A stretch of DNA of 62,325 nucleotides, from the NCBI GenBank assembly GCA_024695935.1, contig JAILHH010000031.1, forward strand, positions 1 to 62,325, read 5' to 3'. Each line of letters starts with the position of its first letter. Positions within the stretch are counted from its first letter, which is position 1. This document shows, one piece after another, positions 1 through 9,673 of the stretch. The notes below the pieces were generated by a model. The model searched no databases. It was not told where the DNA came from and worked only from the letters and a program-made list of their open reading frames with translations. The position numbers and the translations under genes were made by a program. The DNA is from Acetatifactor sp. (GTDB lineage: Bacteria > Bacillota > Clostridia > Lachnospirales > Lachnospiraceae).

Positions 1-130
1 AAAACAGTGTAAAGGACAGCTTTTCTCTTGCGAGAGCCTGCTCAACCGTATGGTGGCAGTTTTCACACTTTCTTACTCCTATTTTTTTATCTATTTTAAG
101 TTTTGTTCTGGTTCCGTATATGATTATCAT
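1..130 (-). CDS. Zinc-ribbon protein, N-terminal part (runs off left edge)
   Basis: This is the first 43 codons of a minus-strand gene whose 3' end lies outside the window. The visible start reads MIIYGTRTKLKIDKKIG, followed by a CENC pair (C-x2-C), which resembles the first half of a short zinc-ribbon membrane protein. The second cysteine pair and any transmembrane part would lie beyond the edge, so the family call is tentative. The ATG sits 13 bases after the stop of the upstream gene, with a GGGGG-type ribosome site inside that gap, so the two are probably co-transcribed. Function is unknown. Confidence 0.6.
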   Translation of the reverse strand, partial: MIIIYGTRTKLKIDKKIGVRKCENCHHTVEQALAREKLSFTLF

Positions 131-143
131 TTAACCGATCCCC

Positions 144-569
144 CTATGCAATCAAATTTCCTTCGTTAAGTAAGCAGCGTTTGATCAATATATTAAGCGC
201 TTCATCATAGTCATCTTTTTCGTAATCTCTGCTTACCTTGGCGGTGTAGAGTTTTTTGTTTTCTCTGGTTTCAACAACTATGCCTTTTTGTTCGTAATCA
301 TATTTGTTAAAAAACATGTTACCGGAGTAAACATTTACTATGTCGGCAATGGGTACTATGCAGATGGACTTTTTAAAATCCCCGTAATAGCAATAATAAT
401 TATTGGTGATCACAGCTTTAAGCTTAGGGAAGTTAATTGTGGAAGTGCTTTTTGCTTCATTCATGAATGCTTCGAGATAAGTGCTTCCGATTCCGTTTGC
501 CAAAGCAGTATTTACCAGGTTTCTTTTCTTATCTGTGTCCAGATTAAATACTTTCTCGTATGTTAACAT
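144..569 (-). CDS. Hypothetical cytoplasmic protein, 141 aa
   Basis: I do not recognise this protein. The ATG at 569 is chosen over an in-frame upstream start at 629 because AAGGAG lies 6 bases before it and the upstream extension is Cys/Arg-rich and atypical. The product begins MLTYEKVFNLDTDKKRN, has no signal peptide or membrane segment, and contains a central hydrophobic beta-rich stretch ending in an acidic, lysine-rich C-terminus. That pattern is loosely compatible with a small PH-like or YcxB-like fold, but I cannot support a family. It appears to be the first gene of a two-gene unit with the zinc-ribbon protein that follows it. Confidence 0.7.
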   Translation of the reverse strand: MLTYEKVFNLDTDKKRNLVNTALANGIGSTYLEAFMNEAKSTSTINFPKLKAVITNNYYCYYGDFKKSICIVPIADIVNVYSGNMFFNKYDYEQKGIVVETRENKKLYTAKVSRDYEKDDYDEALNILIKRCLLNEGNLIA

Positions 570-679
570 TTCGAACTCCTTATTGTAAAAATATTTGCGC
601 CATGCGCAAAACCTTGTTAAGAATATCACAGTCTCAGTTAGGGTTCAACCGTTTATATGGTTTAAACAATAAAAAATCT

Positions 680-1336
680 CTAATCCCTAAAAAACTCAGC
701 CAGCTCTTCCGCAGTATTTGCAAAAACCGTGACACCGTTTTGTCGCAAAAAGTCCCTGTCTCTAAAGCCCCAAAGAACATTTACGGACTTAAGGCCTGCA
801 TTTACGGCAGTCTGATAGTCTACCTCAGAGTCTCCGATGTAGAGGACGGAGTTTTTTTCTGCTTCACCGATCCCCATCTCGGACAAAGCAAGGTTGATGA
901 GATCGGAATAGGGTTTAACCTTAAGGCCTTCCCGTGCACCCACTGCCACGTCAAACAGACCGGGGAAGTGAACCTCGCACAGATCCTTTACGGTGGCATC
1001 GCCTTTATTTGAAACAACGGCCAGCTTGACTCCTGCATCCTTTAATCTTTTTAACAAGTCAACGATCCCATCATAGGGTTTTGTCTTTATGGCGCTGTGC
1101 GCTCTGTAATAAGGAACGTAAGCGTCATGAACTTTTTTTATCACATCGGCGGGAGTGCCCGCGGGCAGCGCGCGCTCTATCAGTTTCTTGCTGCCGTTTC
1201 CCACAAAACGGCGGATATCTGAAATGCTGTGGATCGGAAATCCGAACTCAGCGCAAATGGCGTTGACGGAATCCGTCAGATCCTCCAGTGTATCAAGAAT
1301 TGTTCCATCCATATCAAAAACAGCAGCTTGTATCAT
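680..1336 (-). CDS. HAD-superfamily phosphatase (phosphoglycolate phosphatase-like), 218 aa
   Basis: A haloacid-dehalogenase subfamily IA hydrolase. Motif I is FDMDGTILDT at residues 6-15, with nucleophile and acid/base Asp; motif II is VVSNKG; the conserved Lys lies in GLKVKPYSD; motif IV is the acidic YIGDSEVDY. A four-helix cap lies between motifs I and II. The family dephosphorylates small phosphorylated metabolites such as 2-phosphoglycolate; the exact substrate cannot be read from sequence. Length is typical. The start at 1336 has GAGG 6 bases upstream, whereas the longer in-frame form from 1372 adds a hydrophobic stretch without a ribosome site. It stands alone, divergent from the EIIC-EAL gene. 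Confidence 0.88.
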   Translation of the reverse strand: MIQAAVFDMDGTILDTLEDLTDSVNAICAEFGFPIHSISDIRRFVGNGSKKLIERALPAGTPADVIKKVHDAYVPYYRAHSAIKTKPYDGIVDLLKRLKDAGVKLAVVSNKGDATVKDLCEVHFPGLFDVAVGAREGLKVKPYSDLINLALSEMGIGEAEKNSVLYIGDSEVDYQTAVNAGLKSVNVLWGFRDRDFLRQNGVTVFANTAEELAEFFRD

Positions 1337-1481
1337 AAATAACCTCACATTCTTAGAAAAAACAAAAATCAATTAAGGCATATTCTACAGCAAGGGTGGG
1401 ATTATTACAATAAATCAAGGAAGAAATAGTCTTTTTCCACAGAAAGCGACACAAGTATGTGAGAAATGCACAAAGAAATAT

Positions 1482-1509
1482 TTAACAAATGACTGAAGTA
1501 TGTTACAAT
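1482..1509 (+). promoter_or_regulatory. Candidate sigma-A promoter with extended -10
   Basis: TTAACA (1482-1487) and TACAAT (1504-1509) are 16 bases apart, and TGT directly precedes the -10, giving an extended -10 element. It would give an 80-base leader ahead of the EIIC-EAL gene. No c-di-GMP riboswitch consensus is visible in that leader. Confidence 0.5.
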
Positions 1510-1591
1510 AGTTCAATAATATTTCAAAAAATGGCATTTTGTATGTCAAAAAGCCCAAATTGTCGATAAAGGCTTAGAATTGGAGGACACA

Positions 1592-3682
1592 ATGGGTGAG
1601 GCAAAACTTGAAAAAGCATTATGCGACCTGGAAAACAGGACCGTCATAAGGGCAGTCAGAGAGGGACTTATACATATTACGCCGATAGTGATAATCGGCG
1701 CCTTTGCTCTGATCATGCAGACATTTCCGGTAAAAGCATATCAGGAATTTATAGCTGATTTTCTGAACGGATTTTTGTTGCATATATTTGAAGCGATCTA
1801 CAGTGCCACCTTTGGCATTCTTTCTGTATATATGGCTTATTCCATCAGCAGAGCATACATGAAGATAAAGGGCGATGCCCGCATAGTAAAGGGTGGAGGT
1901 ATCGTGTCATCCGTTTTGGTATTTTTCATACTTGCCGGCGGATATCTGCCGGCATTCGGAACCGACTCCATGGGAGCAAAGTCCATGTTTTTAGCTATAA
2001 TAGCAGGCCTTGGAGCATCGGCACTCTATTTGAGATTTACTGAATTATTCAGAAAACACAGCAGGCCTCTGTTTTTAATCGGCGCCGACAGAGATTTCAA
2101 CAAAATGTTGTCCACCATATACCCCATCACCTGTACAACAGCAGTCTTTGGACTTTTGAATACCTTGATATGCCGGATATTTGACGTGGATTCATTCAGG
2201 ACACTACTCATTAATTTTTCAAATTGGTGTTTCTCCTTTGGAGAAAACGGATTTGTGAAAGGATTCTTTTTCGTACTCATATCCTCCATCCTGTGGTTTT
2301 TCGGAATACACGGAAGCGACACCCTCGAAGGTGTAATGCAGACTTATTTTTCGCCGGGAATTGTGGCTAATCAGGAGGCTTTGGCAGCAGGACTAATCCC
2401 GAACACCATCCTCACAAAGGAGTTTTTCGACTGCTTTGTATTAATGGGAGGGTGCGGCGCGACGATCTGTCTCCTCATATCGATCCTGCTGTTTTCAAAG
2501 AGCAAGGTGAGAAGAGGCATCGGCATGACAGCAACAGTGCCCATGATCTTTAACATAAACGAGCTAATGGTGTTTGGACTGCCCATTATTTTCAATCCCG
2601 TAATGCTGTTTCCTTTTCTGGCGACGCCGGTCGTATGCTATACAGTTTCTTATCTGGCCATACTGTTTGGTCTGGTTCCCATGGTGACTAAGAGTGTCGC
2701 ATGGACCACACCCATAATACTCGGGGGATATCAGATAACCGGAAGCATAGCGGGGGCTTTGCTGCAGGTGGTCAACGTATTGATCGGAGTGATGATCTAT
2801 GCTCCCTTTGTGAGGATCATGGACAGAAGATCTATGGAAAATGCAAACAGAAACTATGACGCATTTATGGATTATTTCAGAGAGAACGAATTATCCATGG
2901 CAAATATAAGGCTCACTGAGATGGGCAATGTAAACGGAGACTTTGCAAAAGACCTCTGCAATGACATTAAGTACGGTCTGAAAAAACAGGTGGTGCTGGC
3001 ATATCAGCCCCAGTACAATTACGAGGGAGAGTGCATCGGTGTGGAGGCACTTCTCAGGTGGAATCACCCGGTGCTGGGACTTTTGTATCCTCCTCTTGTG
3101 ATCAAGCTTGCAGAAGAGGGCGGATTTTTGCCGGAACTTGAGGAGAGGATATTAGAGACCGCTCTTAATGACAGACCGAAGATTTCGGCAAGGTTCGGAG
3201 ATGGTGCGAAACTGTCGGTAAATGTCACGGGCACCACGGTTGTCACAGAGAGATATCTTGAATTTTGTAAGCGTATGAATGACAAGCATCCTTTCAAAGG
3301 ACTTAATCTCTGTATTGAAGTCACGGAGCAGGCAGCGCTGTTTTTTACGGATGACACAAAGAAGGCTCTCAGGGAATTGCATGAAATGGGTATTCTGCTG
3401 GCCATAGATGACTTCTCCATGGGTCAGACCTCGATCCATTACCTGAGAGAGAACATTTTCGACATTATAAAACTGGACGGTTCTTTGGTGAACGGACTGT
3501 TTACTTATGAAAACTCCAGGGACATCATCATATCGATCACAAGGCTTGCCAAATCCCTGAATCTTACGGTATTGGCTGAGTATGTGGATTCCGAGGAAAA
3601 GAGAAAAGCGCTTCACGAGATGGGCTGCGACAATTACCAGGGTTATCTGTTTTCACCGGCGGTATATTTGCAAAATAAATAA
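1592..3682 (+). CDS. PTS EIIC-like membrane domain fused to an EAL c-di-GMP phosphodiesterase, 696 aa
   Basis: Residues about 15-420 form a polytopic domain resembling the lactose/cellobiose-family PTS EIIC permease. The segment IHGSDTLEGVMQ and the INELMVFGLPI region match the sugar-binding part of EIIC. Residues about 440-690 form an EAL domain. Its signature is EALLRW (Glu485); the metal-binding EVTEQ, the IDDFSMG pair (Asp606/607), the KLDGS lysine and the terminal QGY are all present, so c-di-GMP hydrolysis to pGpG looks possible. No EIIA or EIIB partner is encoded nearby, so the EIIC part may act as a sugar sensor instead of a transporter. The ATG at 1592 has GGAGG 5 bases upstream; an in-frame TTG at 1580 overlaps that site and is less likely. 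Confidence 0.92.
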   Translation: MGEAKLEKALCDLENRTVIRAVREGLIHITPIVIIGAFALIMQTFPVKAYQEFIADFLNGFLLHIFEAIYSATFGILSVYMAYSISRAYMKIKGDARIVKGGGIVSSVLVFFILAGGYLPAFGTDSMGAKSMFLAIIAGLGASALYLRFTELFRKHSRPLFLIGADRDFNKMLSTIYPITCTTAVFGLLNTLICRIFDVDSFRTLLINFSNWCFSFGENGFVKGFFFVLISSILWFFGIHGSDTLEGVMQTYFSPGIVANQEALAAGLIPNTILTKEFFDCFVLMGGCGATICLLISILLFSKSKVRRGIGMTATVPMIFNINELMVFGLPIIFNPVMLFPFLATPVVCYTVSYLAILFGLVPMVTKSVAWTTPIILGGYQITGSIAGALLQVVNVLIGVMIYAPFVRIMDRRSMENANRNYDAFMDYFRENELSMANIRLTEMGNVNGDFAKDLCNDIKYGLKKQVVLAYQPQYNYEGECIGVEALLRWNHPVLGLLYPPLVIKLAEEGGFLPELEERILETALNDRPKISARFGDGAKLSVNVTGTTVVTERYLEFCKRMNDKHPFKGLNLCIEVTEQAALFFTDDTKKALRELHEMGILLAIDDFSMGQTSIHYLRENIFDIIKLDGSLVNGLFTYENSRDIIISITRLAKSLNLTVLAEYVDSEEKRKALHEMGCDNYQGYLFSPAVYLQNK

Positions 3683-3806
3683 GAAAGAGTATTGACAGAA
3701 AACTCAATATTTTTATTCAGATTGTTCAAAAAATGCTTCAAAAACAGGAAATTATGTAGTAAAATATACCTAATTAATAAAGAATGACATTCGAGGAGGC
3801 TACGGT

Positions 3807-5513
3807 ATGAAGAATCTATCAATCTTTTTTAAAATCTTACTTATCACCATACCCCTGGTTGTGATGATTTTGATATCAGCCATCGTAATGAGAAAAAATA
3901 TGCAGGATGTACTGTTTAAGTCAGAGTCGGTTTATTTGGACACGCTTTATGAAGTAAACAATAATCTGCTGGCCGCGGACAGAGATTTTTATCAGGCACA
4001 GATAGCGTTTACCCGTTATTCTCAGGTTTCGGGAGCAGCGGCTTCAGAAGTGGACGATTTCAATGAGAATGCTCAGCAGACCATCGATAAAGTAAATGCT
4101 GCAACAGCCATCGCAAGGGGAAATGAGCTTCTCTTTAAAAAGACTGTGTCAGACGGAGAAAATTTTGAGACTATCTCATATGAATTTGTAGATTCCTTTA
4201 ACCGCTGGAAAGCCTCCTATGACGTCAGTACAAAGAGCGGTGACATTGCAAAACAGGAGGGTTATTTCAAGGAAGCCAGAGGATATCTTGACAGACTGCA
4301 GGAGATAACCGAGGAATGGGCTGACAAAGAGGGTACAGTGCTTACACAGTCCATCAACAGCAGGATCAATTCCATCACCATCGGATATCTGATCATAATA
4401 ATCGCGGTGCTGGTGATCGTAATATTAACATCCAGAAGTATTGCAAAGGGTGTAAAGGATACAAAGGAAAGACTTGATATCATAGCAACAAACGATCTGA
4501 CACAGGATGTGCCCGAGACCAATGCAAAAGATGAGATCGGTCAGATGACCAGGTCCTTCAGGAGTATGCAGGCTAATCTGAAGGAGATAATCTCCGTTCT
4601 GTATAAAGAGTCGGATGACCTGGATGATTCGGTAAGAACCATGGGAGAAGCCACATCTGAGACGACTCAGAGCATGGAGAGCATCAATACGGCTGCAGGT
4701 GAACTGGCAACAACCGCCACACAGACAGCCACGGATATCGAGACCATAGCAAATGAGATGCAGGAACTGGACGGTGTCATGAAGAGCTCCGTTGAAAGTG
4801 CTTCAGCTTTGGCCGGTGCAGGAAAGGAGATCGGCAAGGTTACAAAGGTGGGCATGGATATAGTGGAAGAGCTTACTCAGATCAACAACCAGTGCGTGAG
4901 TGCATTTAACAGTATTTTCAAAGGAATTGAGAATATTGAAGGCTCCAGCAACAGGATCAGCGAGGCATCGACCCTTATTTCATCAATTGCAAACCAGACC
5001 AACCTCCTGTCACTGAACGCCTCCATCGAGGCTGCAAGAGCCGGTGAAGCAGGAAGAGGATTCGCGGTTGTGGCAGATGAGATCAGATCCCTCTCCGAGC
5101 AGTCGGCGGACAGCGTTCAGACCATCAACACTCTGCTTGAAGAGCTTCATAAAAATACGAACGAAGCCATCGCTCAGTCAGAAATGGTTAAAAACTATGT
5201 TGAAAAGCAAAACAGCAGCGTAGCTCAGACAAAGGAAAGCTTCTCCGATATCATCACAAGTGTCGAGGATGTAAACAGCGCGGTTATTGACTTAAAGAGC
5301 ATAAACGATCAGCTGGCAAAGGGATTTGGAGATATTACTTCATTGGTTGAGAGTTTATCGGCAGCTTCCGAAGAAAACGCAGCTACGGCAGAAGAGCTTT
5401 CGGCCACATCCGATATTGTCAGAGGAGATGTTCTTTCCCTTGACGATATTCAGACCAGGATCGACGCTGCGGCAGTAAAACTTGCGGACATTGTTAAACA
5501 GTTTAAGGTTTAA
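3807..5513 (+). CDS. Methyl-accepting chemotaxis protein, 568 aa
   Basis: A transmembrane chemoreceptor. TM1 lies at about residues 8-27. An extracytoplasmic four-helix-like sensor spans about 28-190, followed by TM2 at about 191-209 (a run of I/V/L), a HAMP domain, and a long coiled-coil signalling domain. The conserved hairpin tip [14 protein letters not shown] lies near residue 410 and couples to CheA/CheW. The signalling domain is rich in Glu/Gln/Thr positions typical of methylation helices. GAGGAGG lies 8 bases before the ATG. It follows the EIIC-EAL gene and precedes the hybrid kinases, but it has its own terminator and is probably monocistronic. The ligand cannot be predicted. Confidence 0.95.
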   Translation: MKNLSIFFKILLITIPLVVMILISAIVMRKNMQDVLFKSESVYLDTLYEVNNNLLAADRDFYQAQIAFTRYSQVSGAAASEVDDFNENAQQTIDKVNAATAIARGNELLFKKTVSDGENFETISYEFVDSFNRWKASYDVSTKSGDIAKQEGYFKEARGYLDRLQEITEEWADKEGTVLTQSINSRINSITIGYLIIIIAVLVIVILTSRSIAKGVKDTKERLDIIATNDLTQDVPETNAKDEIGQMTRSFRSMQANLKEIISVLYKESDDLDDSVRTMGEATSETTQSMESINTAAGELATTATQTATDIETIANEMQELDGVMKSSVESASALAGAGKEIGKVTKVGMDIVEELTQINNQCVSAFNSIFKGIENIEGSSNRISEASTLISSIANQTNLLSLNASIEAARAGEAGRGFAVVADEIRSLSEQSADSVQTINTLLEELHKNTNEAIAQSEMVKNYVEKQNSSVAQTKESFSDIITSVEDVNSAVIDLKSINDQLAKGFGDITSLVESLSAASEENAATAEELSATSDIVRGDVLSLDDIQTRIDAAAVKLADIVKQFKV

Positions 5514-5539
5514 AAAAGCAAAACAAAAACACATTACAT

Positions 5540-5567
5540 CCGGCAGCCGACACAGGCTGCCGGTTTT
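5540..5567 (+). terminator. Rho-independent terminator of the chemoreceptor gene
   Basis: A 9-bp perfect stem, CCGGCAGCC with GGCTGCCGG, has a 6-base loop and is followed by TTTT. It sits 26 bases after the stop codon. Confidence 0.9.
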
Positions 5568-5679
5568 GCGTTATGGCAAAGAACCGCAAAATGGACAAAA
5601 TTTCAAAAAAATGTTATTTTATTTACAGATATGCTTATCATAAAAATCAAAAGTCGGCGTTTCGCCGTGGTGAAGGCAA

Positions 5680-7707
5680 ATGAGATATAACATTTCTTAT
5701 GAACTGGCCGGATTTTTCCTGCTTTTAGCCATGCTTATCATCTGCAAAAGCAATTTCCGTGAGAGGCAACGAGTAAACCGCTACTATTTTTTGCTGGTAT
5801 ACAGCGGGCTTATTTGCTGTGTCTTTGATGTATGCGCCGGAATCACTTCAAAATACAATTTCCCTGCAGTCGTAATCGCAAATTCTATTTTTAATATGTT
5901 TTCCTACGGCTTACTGCCGGTGACAGGGTACCTTTTCTATAAATATGTTCAGGTGAAAGTTCCCGAAAAATTAAATGGCATAAGGGACTTTATGCCAACT
6001 GTCATTCTGGGATACCTCGGTTTTTTTGCGGTATATGTGATAATGAGCCTGTCCCTTTTCATAGGAGGAAAAGCCCCTTCAAACCAGATGAATCTCTATA
6101 TTATGTCTATCATATTAAGAGATTTCACCATAATCCTTGGTATCGTACTGTTACTCAGAAACTGGAAAAACTATTCCCCAAGAAATCACATAGCACAGAT
6201 CCTTTTGATATTTTTTAATATTGTGCCCATCATATTCCAGATAAAGACCATGCGCACTACGGTGGAGACAGTGTCGTTAGTGTTTATATGTCTGGTATTT
6301 TTGTATGCCTTTGAAATCCCGGACTTCATCGCATTAAAAGAGACCATGGAGCTTTTGAAGCAAAAAAAGCTTGAGGAAGAAGAGGCAAAAAAAGAGGCTA
6401 TCAGGGCAGGCGAGAACAAAGAGCGATTCCTGTCAAACATGTCTCACGAGATCCGTACCCCCTTAAATGCCATACTCGGATTAAACGAGATGATCATAAA
6501 GGATGAAAAAGATGATGAATTAAAGCAGGTTGCGATCTCCATGAAGGAAGCGGGAAGGGATCTGCTAAAAAGCATGAACAGGATACTTGATATATCGGAG
6601 TCTGAGACGGAACAGGGCAACGTCATCGAAGGGGATCTGAGTTTCATTGCGCCAAAGGCAAAGATCCTGGTGGTGGATGACAAGGAGATCAACCTGTTCG
6701 TGGTAAGCCGCCTGTTAAAGGATACAAAGATAAACATAACAGCCGCCACCGGGGGAGAGGAAGCCATAGAGATTTTGGAAAAAAATGACTTTGATCTGCT
6801 CCTCATAGATCACATGATGCCCGGGATGGATGGTATTGAGCTGTTAACGTACATCAGAGAGCATGATCTGTGTAAAGGAGTTCCGGCCATCATATATACA
6901 GCAAATGCCATAGAGGGGGCAGAGGATATGTATCTGAGCAAGGGCTTTGCGGGATATCTCTCAAAACCTGCCGGCAGAGAAGCGCTGGAAAAAATGCTTA
7001 GAACATATCTGCCTGAAAATCTTTTGGAGGAGAGGACCGAGAGAGATGAAAAAACGGCGGAGCTTTCGGAGAGCGAGGAGTTTCTGCTGGACAAACTTAT
7101 GAATTCTACGGTTATAGATATCGGAGGAGCTGTGGCCGGATTTGACAGTGTTGCATCGTATCTGGATGTTCTGAGACACTTTATGCTCTCCTTCAAAGAA
7201 AACATGGCGGAGATAAAGGGATATGAACCGGAGGGGTTGTACGATGACAATCTGAAGCTTTATACCATCGCGGTCCACTCCATGAAAAGTGCCGCTGCCC
7301 TTGTGGGAATCTATGATCTGTCGGAGCTTTCAAAAAAAGCGGAAGCTGCTGCAAAGAGCGGGGATATGAGCGGGCTCATCCGAGTACATGAAAAGCTGGT
7401 TGAAAAACTTGAGGAAGTGGACAGATATTTTGACACGTTGAACACGGAACGGGATAATCACGAGGAGGATGCCGAGGTGCCCACACTTTTGGCGCTTCTT
7501 AATATGCTCAGCCAGGCCATGGAAGAATTCGATGTGGATTCCATGGATGAATATATGAAGAGCCTGATGGAGGCTCCGATCTTTGACAATTGCCTCGAAA
7601 AGAGAAAAGCTTTGGAAAAAGCCGTAAATAATCTTGACACGGACGAAGGACAAAGACTTGTGGATGAGATCATGACGCTTCTGGGGGAGGAGGGAAAAAA
7701 TGAGTGA
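5680..7707 (+). CDS. Membrane hybrid protein 7TM-HisKA-REC-Hpt lacking the ATPase domain, 675 aa
   Basis: Residues 1-220 contain about seven hydrophobic segments. A charged coiled coil (about 222-250) leads into a HisKA helix with the H-box FLSNMSHEIRTPLNAILG; His256 is the phospho-acceptor. The second dimerisation helix ends near residue 310, and a 20-residue linker leads directly into a receiver domain (LVVDDKE at the start, phospho-acceptor Asp377 in LLLIDHMMPGMDG). An Hpt domain follows with AVHSMKSAAAL (His533). The HATPase_c domain that normally lies between HisKA and REC is absent: no N, G1 or G2 box is present. The downstream gene overlaps by 8 bases and encodes a paralogue with the reciprocal defect. 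Alone it should be unable to autophosphorylate. The start has a GAAGG site just after a small CGGCG/CGCCG hairpin (5655-5667). Confidence 0.9.
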   Translation: MRYNISYELAGFFLLLAMLIICKSNFRERQRVNRYYFLLVYSGLICCVFDVCAGITSKYNFPAVVIANSIFNMFSYGLLPVTGYLFYKYVQVKVPEKLNGIRDFMPTVILGYLGFFAVYVIMSLSLFIGGKAPSNQMNLYIMSIILRDFTIILGIVLLLRNWKNYSPRNHIAQILLIFFNIVPIIFQIKTMRTTVETVSLVFICLVFLYAFEIPDFIALKETMELLKQKKLEEEEAKKEAIRAGENKERFLSNMSHEIRTPLNAILGLNEMIIKDEKDDELKQVAISMKEAGRDLLKSMNRILDISESETEQGNVIEGDLSFIAPKAKILVVDDKEINLFVVSRLLKDTKINITAATGGEEAIEILEKNDFDLLLIDHMMPGMDGIELLTYIREHDLCKGVPAIIYTANAIEGAEDMYLSKGFAGYLSKPAGREALEKMLRTYLPENLLEERTERDEKTAELSESEEFLLDKLMNSTVIDIGGAVAGFDSVASYLDVLRHFMLSFKENMAEIKGYEPEGLYDDNLKLYTIAVHSMKSAAALVGIYDLSELSKKAEAAAKSGDMSGLIRVHEKLVEKLEEVDRYFDTLNTERDNHEEDAEVPTLLALLNMLSQAMEEFDVDSMDEYMKSLMEAPIFDNCLEKRKALEKAVNNLDTDEGQRLVDEIMTLLGEEGKNE

Positions 7708-9640
7708 AAACTATGGTAATTACAATATATCCTTCCTGGTGACGGGAGTGGTGGTCTACGCTCTTTTATTGGTGATACAGTTCAGTTTTTCCTCCACAAA
7801 GAGGGTCAGGGAAAAGATCTTTGTGAGCATAGTCACAACGGGGCTTTTGTCAAGTCTTGCGCAGTTTGCTACAGTGGAAACGGAAAGAAATTATTTCGGG
7901 CCGGGGAAAAGTGTGATGGTATCATTCCTTATGATGTTCCAGTTTTTCTTTACGGTTACAATGGCCATATGCTTTTACAATTTTGTTGCTGAGTGTGCAG
8001 GTGTCAGGGGTAAAAGAGAGAGACGGATCAACGAGACAAGCCTGTGGCTAAGCGGCATGTTCGTAATATGGAATTTCCTGGCTAAGAGCGGAATCATTCT
8101 CACAAAAAGAGTAAGCCAAAACGTGAACACAGTGTCCATACTGTTTTACCTGATACCTATGTTCATATATTTTTACGGAACTCACATCATCATAAAAAAC
8201 CGCAATAAATTCGAGAAAAAGATGTTTTTTGCGGTACTGACATTTTTGCTCTTTCCCGTAATGGCAGGCATAATCCAGTATTTTATGCCAAACCAGCTGT
8301 TAATGGTATACGGAAGTGCCATGTCAACGCTGATATTGTTTTTTGAACTGGAGATACCAAATTTTGAAAAGCTGATAGAAGCAAGGATTTCCCTGGAGGA
8401 GTCCTCAAGGGAGGAAATGAAAGCAAAGGAAAAAGCAATAGAAGACAATGAAGCCAAGAACCAGTTTTTGGCAAATGCCACCCAGGATTTAAAAAAACCC
8501 ATCGCGTCCATACTTACATTAAATGAGATCCTGCTAAGAAGGACGAAGGAGAGATCTACCTCCGAATATGCGTTAAAGATCAGGACCTCGGTAAATGCGC
8601 TGAGCGGACTTATAGGCGACATACTCATCTATTCAAAGATCGAGTCGGGAAAGATCGAGATACATAACGAGGAATACAGTCCTGCAGAACTTATTCAGGA
8701 AGTCTACATGGAAAACCTGTCTCTTGCCACGTCAAAGGGTATAGGGCTTACGCTTGACATAGACGAAAATCTGCCGGATATTTTATACGGAGACAGCAGG
8801 CGTTTAAAACGCATTGTAAAAAATCTCGTGGATAACGGAGTAAGTTTCACGGATCGCGGAGAAGTAAAACTCAGTATAAAAGAAAGCCACGTAAACATAT
8901 CAGGCGGTGAGGATCAGGCATCTGATAATTATGGCAGGCCCATAAGTCTTCGGTTCGAGATAAGCGATACCGGAACGGGCATAAAGGAAGAAGACCTGGA
9001 CAGACTCTTTGTAGCCTTTGACAAGCTGGAGATAAAGGGTGCATACTCATCAGAGGGAGCGGGACTTGGGCTTTGTATAGCATATTCCCTGTTAAAACTC
9101 ATGGGCAGCAGACTCATGATCGAATCAGTCTTTGGTGTCGGAAGCCGAATGTACTTTGATCTGCCTCAGCGGGCTCTCAGCAATGACAGGCTGGGAAATA
9201 TAGACGAATACATAGAGGCAAGGAAAATAAAATATACCGGGCAAGAGCATTTTGAGGCGCCGGATTCAAAGATTTTGGTGGTGGATGATTCGGAAATAAA
9301 CAGGTTTGTCATAGAAAAATTCTTGAAGCCCACGAAGGCCGCGGTCACCGCAGTCTCATCGGGAAGAGAATGCCTGGATATATTGGAAAGGGAATCCTTT
9401 GATCTGATATTGATGGATCATATGATGCCCGAGATGGACGGGATCGAGACCAGACAGAGGATGTCATTTATGGATGGCCTGAGCACGGTTCCGATAGTTG
9501 CCATGACAGCCTGCAGCTCCGCGGACGAAAAGAAGATGTTTTTGGAGCTTGGCTTTAATGATTTTCTGGCAAAGCCCATCAGCCAGGAGGAGCTTTTAAG
9601 CACGGTGAAAAGGCTGTTGCCCGGGGTATCGGATCAATAA
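7700..9640 (+). CDS. Membrane hybrid kinase 7TM-pseudoHisKA-HATPase-REC with Gln in place of the phospho-His, 646 aa
   Basis: The N-terminal membrane region and following coiled coil parallel the preceding protein: FELEIPNF here corresponds to FAFEIPDF there. The H-box reads FLANATQDLKKPIASIL, so the acceptor His is replaced by Gln262 (codon CAG at 8483-8485). The catalytic domain is otherwise complete: N-box region LVDNGVSFT, G1 DTGTGI and G2 GAGLGL. A C-terminal receiver begins KILVVDDSEIN, with Asp573 in LILMDHMMPEMDG. The protein should bind ATP but cannot phosphorylate its own DHp helix. The simplest reading is that it phosphorylates the His of the preceding protein in a heterodimer. GGAGGAGGG lies before the ATG, and the gene overlaps its neighbour, so expression is coupled. 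Confidence 0.92.
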   Translation: MSENYGNYNISFLVTGVVVYALLLVIQFSFSSTKRVREKIFVSIVTTGLLSSLAQFATVETERNYFGPGKSVMVSFLMMFQFFFTVTMAICFYNFVAECAGVRGKRERRINETSLWLSGMFVIWNFLAKSGIILTKRVSQNVNTVSILFYLIPMFIYFYGTHIIIKNRNKFEKKMFFAVLTFLLFPVMAGIIQYFMPNQLLMVYGSAMSTLILFFELEIPNFEKLIEARISLEESSREEMKAKEKAIEDNEAKNQFLANATQDLKKPIASILTLNEILLRRTKERSTSEYALKIRTSVNALSGLIGDILIYSKIESGKIEIHNEEYSPAELIQEVYMENLSLATSKGIGLTLDIDENLPDILYGDSRRLKRIVKNLVDNGVSFTDRGEVKLSIKESHVNISGGEDQASDNYGRPISLRFEISDTGTGIKEEDLDRLFVAFDKLEIKGAYSSEGAGLGLCIAYSLLKLMGSRLMIESVFGVGSRMYFDLPQRALSNDRLGNIDEYIEARKIKYTGQEHFEAPDSKILVVDDSEINRFVIEKFLKPTKAAVTAVSSGRECLDILERESFDLILMDHMMPEMDGIETRQRMSFMDGLSTVPIVAMTACSSADEKKMFLELGFNDFLAKPISQEELLSTVKRLLPGVSDQ

Positions 9641-9673
9641 ACGGATACAGTCGGAGTGTCGGAGGAAATACAT

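Noticed and set aside
1562-1569. Sigma-28-like GTCGATAA before the EIIC-EAL gene
   Set aside because: No TAAA element at the required distance, and an extended -10 sigma-A promoter lies upstream.
1510-1591. c-di-GMP riboswitch in the leader of the EIIC-EAL gene
   Set aside because: None of the conserved GEMM blocks is visible in this stretch.
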